DNA from: an uncultured Bacteroidales bacterium
Lineage (GTDB): Bacteria > Bacteroidota > Bacteroidia > Bacteroidales > UBA932
Direction of reading: 5' to 3'
DNA length: 63,241 nucleotides
Assembly (NCBI GenBank): GCA_900317925.1
Contig: ONIQ01000011.1
Location: 1-63,241 of the forward strand
The notes under the pieces are model-generated. The model ran no database searches. It was not told the origin of the DNA and saw only the letters and a list, made by a program, of their open reading frames with translations. Each line of letters starts with the position of its first letter. Position 1 is the stretch's first letter. This document shows positions 63,150-63,241 of the stretch, piece after piece. A program made the position numbers and the translations under genes.

Positions 63150-63241
<92 letters not shown>

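Overview
The window reads as a chromosome segment of a gut-type Bacteroidales bacterium. The signs are Bacteroidetes promoters (a TAnnTTTG -7 box, often with TTTG 19-21 nt upstream), absence of Shine-Dalgarno sequences, many lipoprotein signal peptides, a type V (FimA/Mfa-type) fimbrial operon, split transketolase genes, the serC-serA-DUF1015 cluster and a TolC/HlyD/two-permease export operon. Genus cannot be fixed from sequence alone. No phage, transposase, CRISPR array or tRNA gene was seen. The last ~90 bases are the 3' end of a 5S rRNA gene on the minus strand, so an rRNA operon runs into the window from the right.

Layout. 0.2-9.0 kb (minus): a giant surface lipoprotein preceded by a 47-residue peptide, then a three-gene secreted-enzyme operon (glutaminase A-like lipoprotein, heparinase II/III-like lyase, small secreted protein). 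9.1-9.6 kb: a non-coding array of 52-bp repeats. 9.7-21.6 kb: housekeeping genes (queH, a NhaC-like antiporter, efp, ispH, cmk, an NtrC-like regulator without a DNA-binding domain, miaA, yigZ, pyrB, serC, serA, DUF1015). 21.6-25.2 kb (minus): histidine acid phosphatase, sugar MFS transporter and ROK kinase; the phosphatase has a possible terminated leader RNA. 25.6-30.6 kb (plus): export operon. 30.6-35.7 kb (minus): GDP-perosamine-type surface sugar cassette (gmd, cupin, per-like aminotransferase, glycosyltransferase) behind a GlpT-type MFS gene. 35.7-39.1 kb: tandem SGNH hydrolases facing a GDPD-like phosphodiesterase.

39.17-39.62 kb: a second array of the same 52-bp family, in opposite orientation. 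39.6-44.0 kb (minus): lepA, a family 2 glycosyltransferase, menA and an EamA transporter, tightly overlapped. 44.1-48.1 kb (plus): split transketolase followed without a gap by an ECF sigma factor, a membrane protein and an LTXXQ-type periplasmic protein, then lolD. 48.1-59.9 kb (minus): a seven-gene fimbrial operon (DUF3575, DUF3868/OmpA-like, Mfa1-like fimbrillin, FimB/Mfa2, two further fimbrillin-like lipoproteins, and a 1,150-residue putative tip subunit) behind a near-consensus promoter. 60.1-63.1 kb (minus): TlpA-like lipoprotein, eno, DUF1460 protein, then the 5S terminator.

The signal least explained by known features is the 52-bp repeat family: strictly alternating inverted 8-mers GGAAGGTC / GACCTTCC separated by 16- and 20-nt spacers drawn from a small pool of variants. 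Other points of interest are the short in-frame inserts in QueH, the antiporter and a glycosyltransferase, a set of genes whose -7 box sits 4-8 nt from the ATG (probably leaderless mRNAs), the acid-phosphatase leader RNA, and the regulator that lacks both its output domain and a canonical GAFTGA loop.
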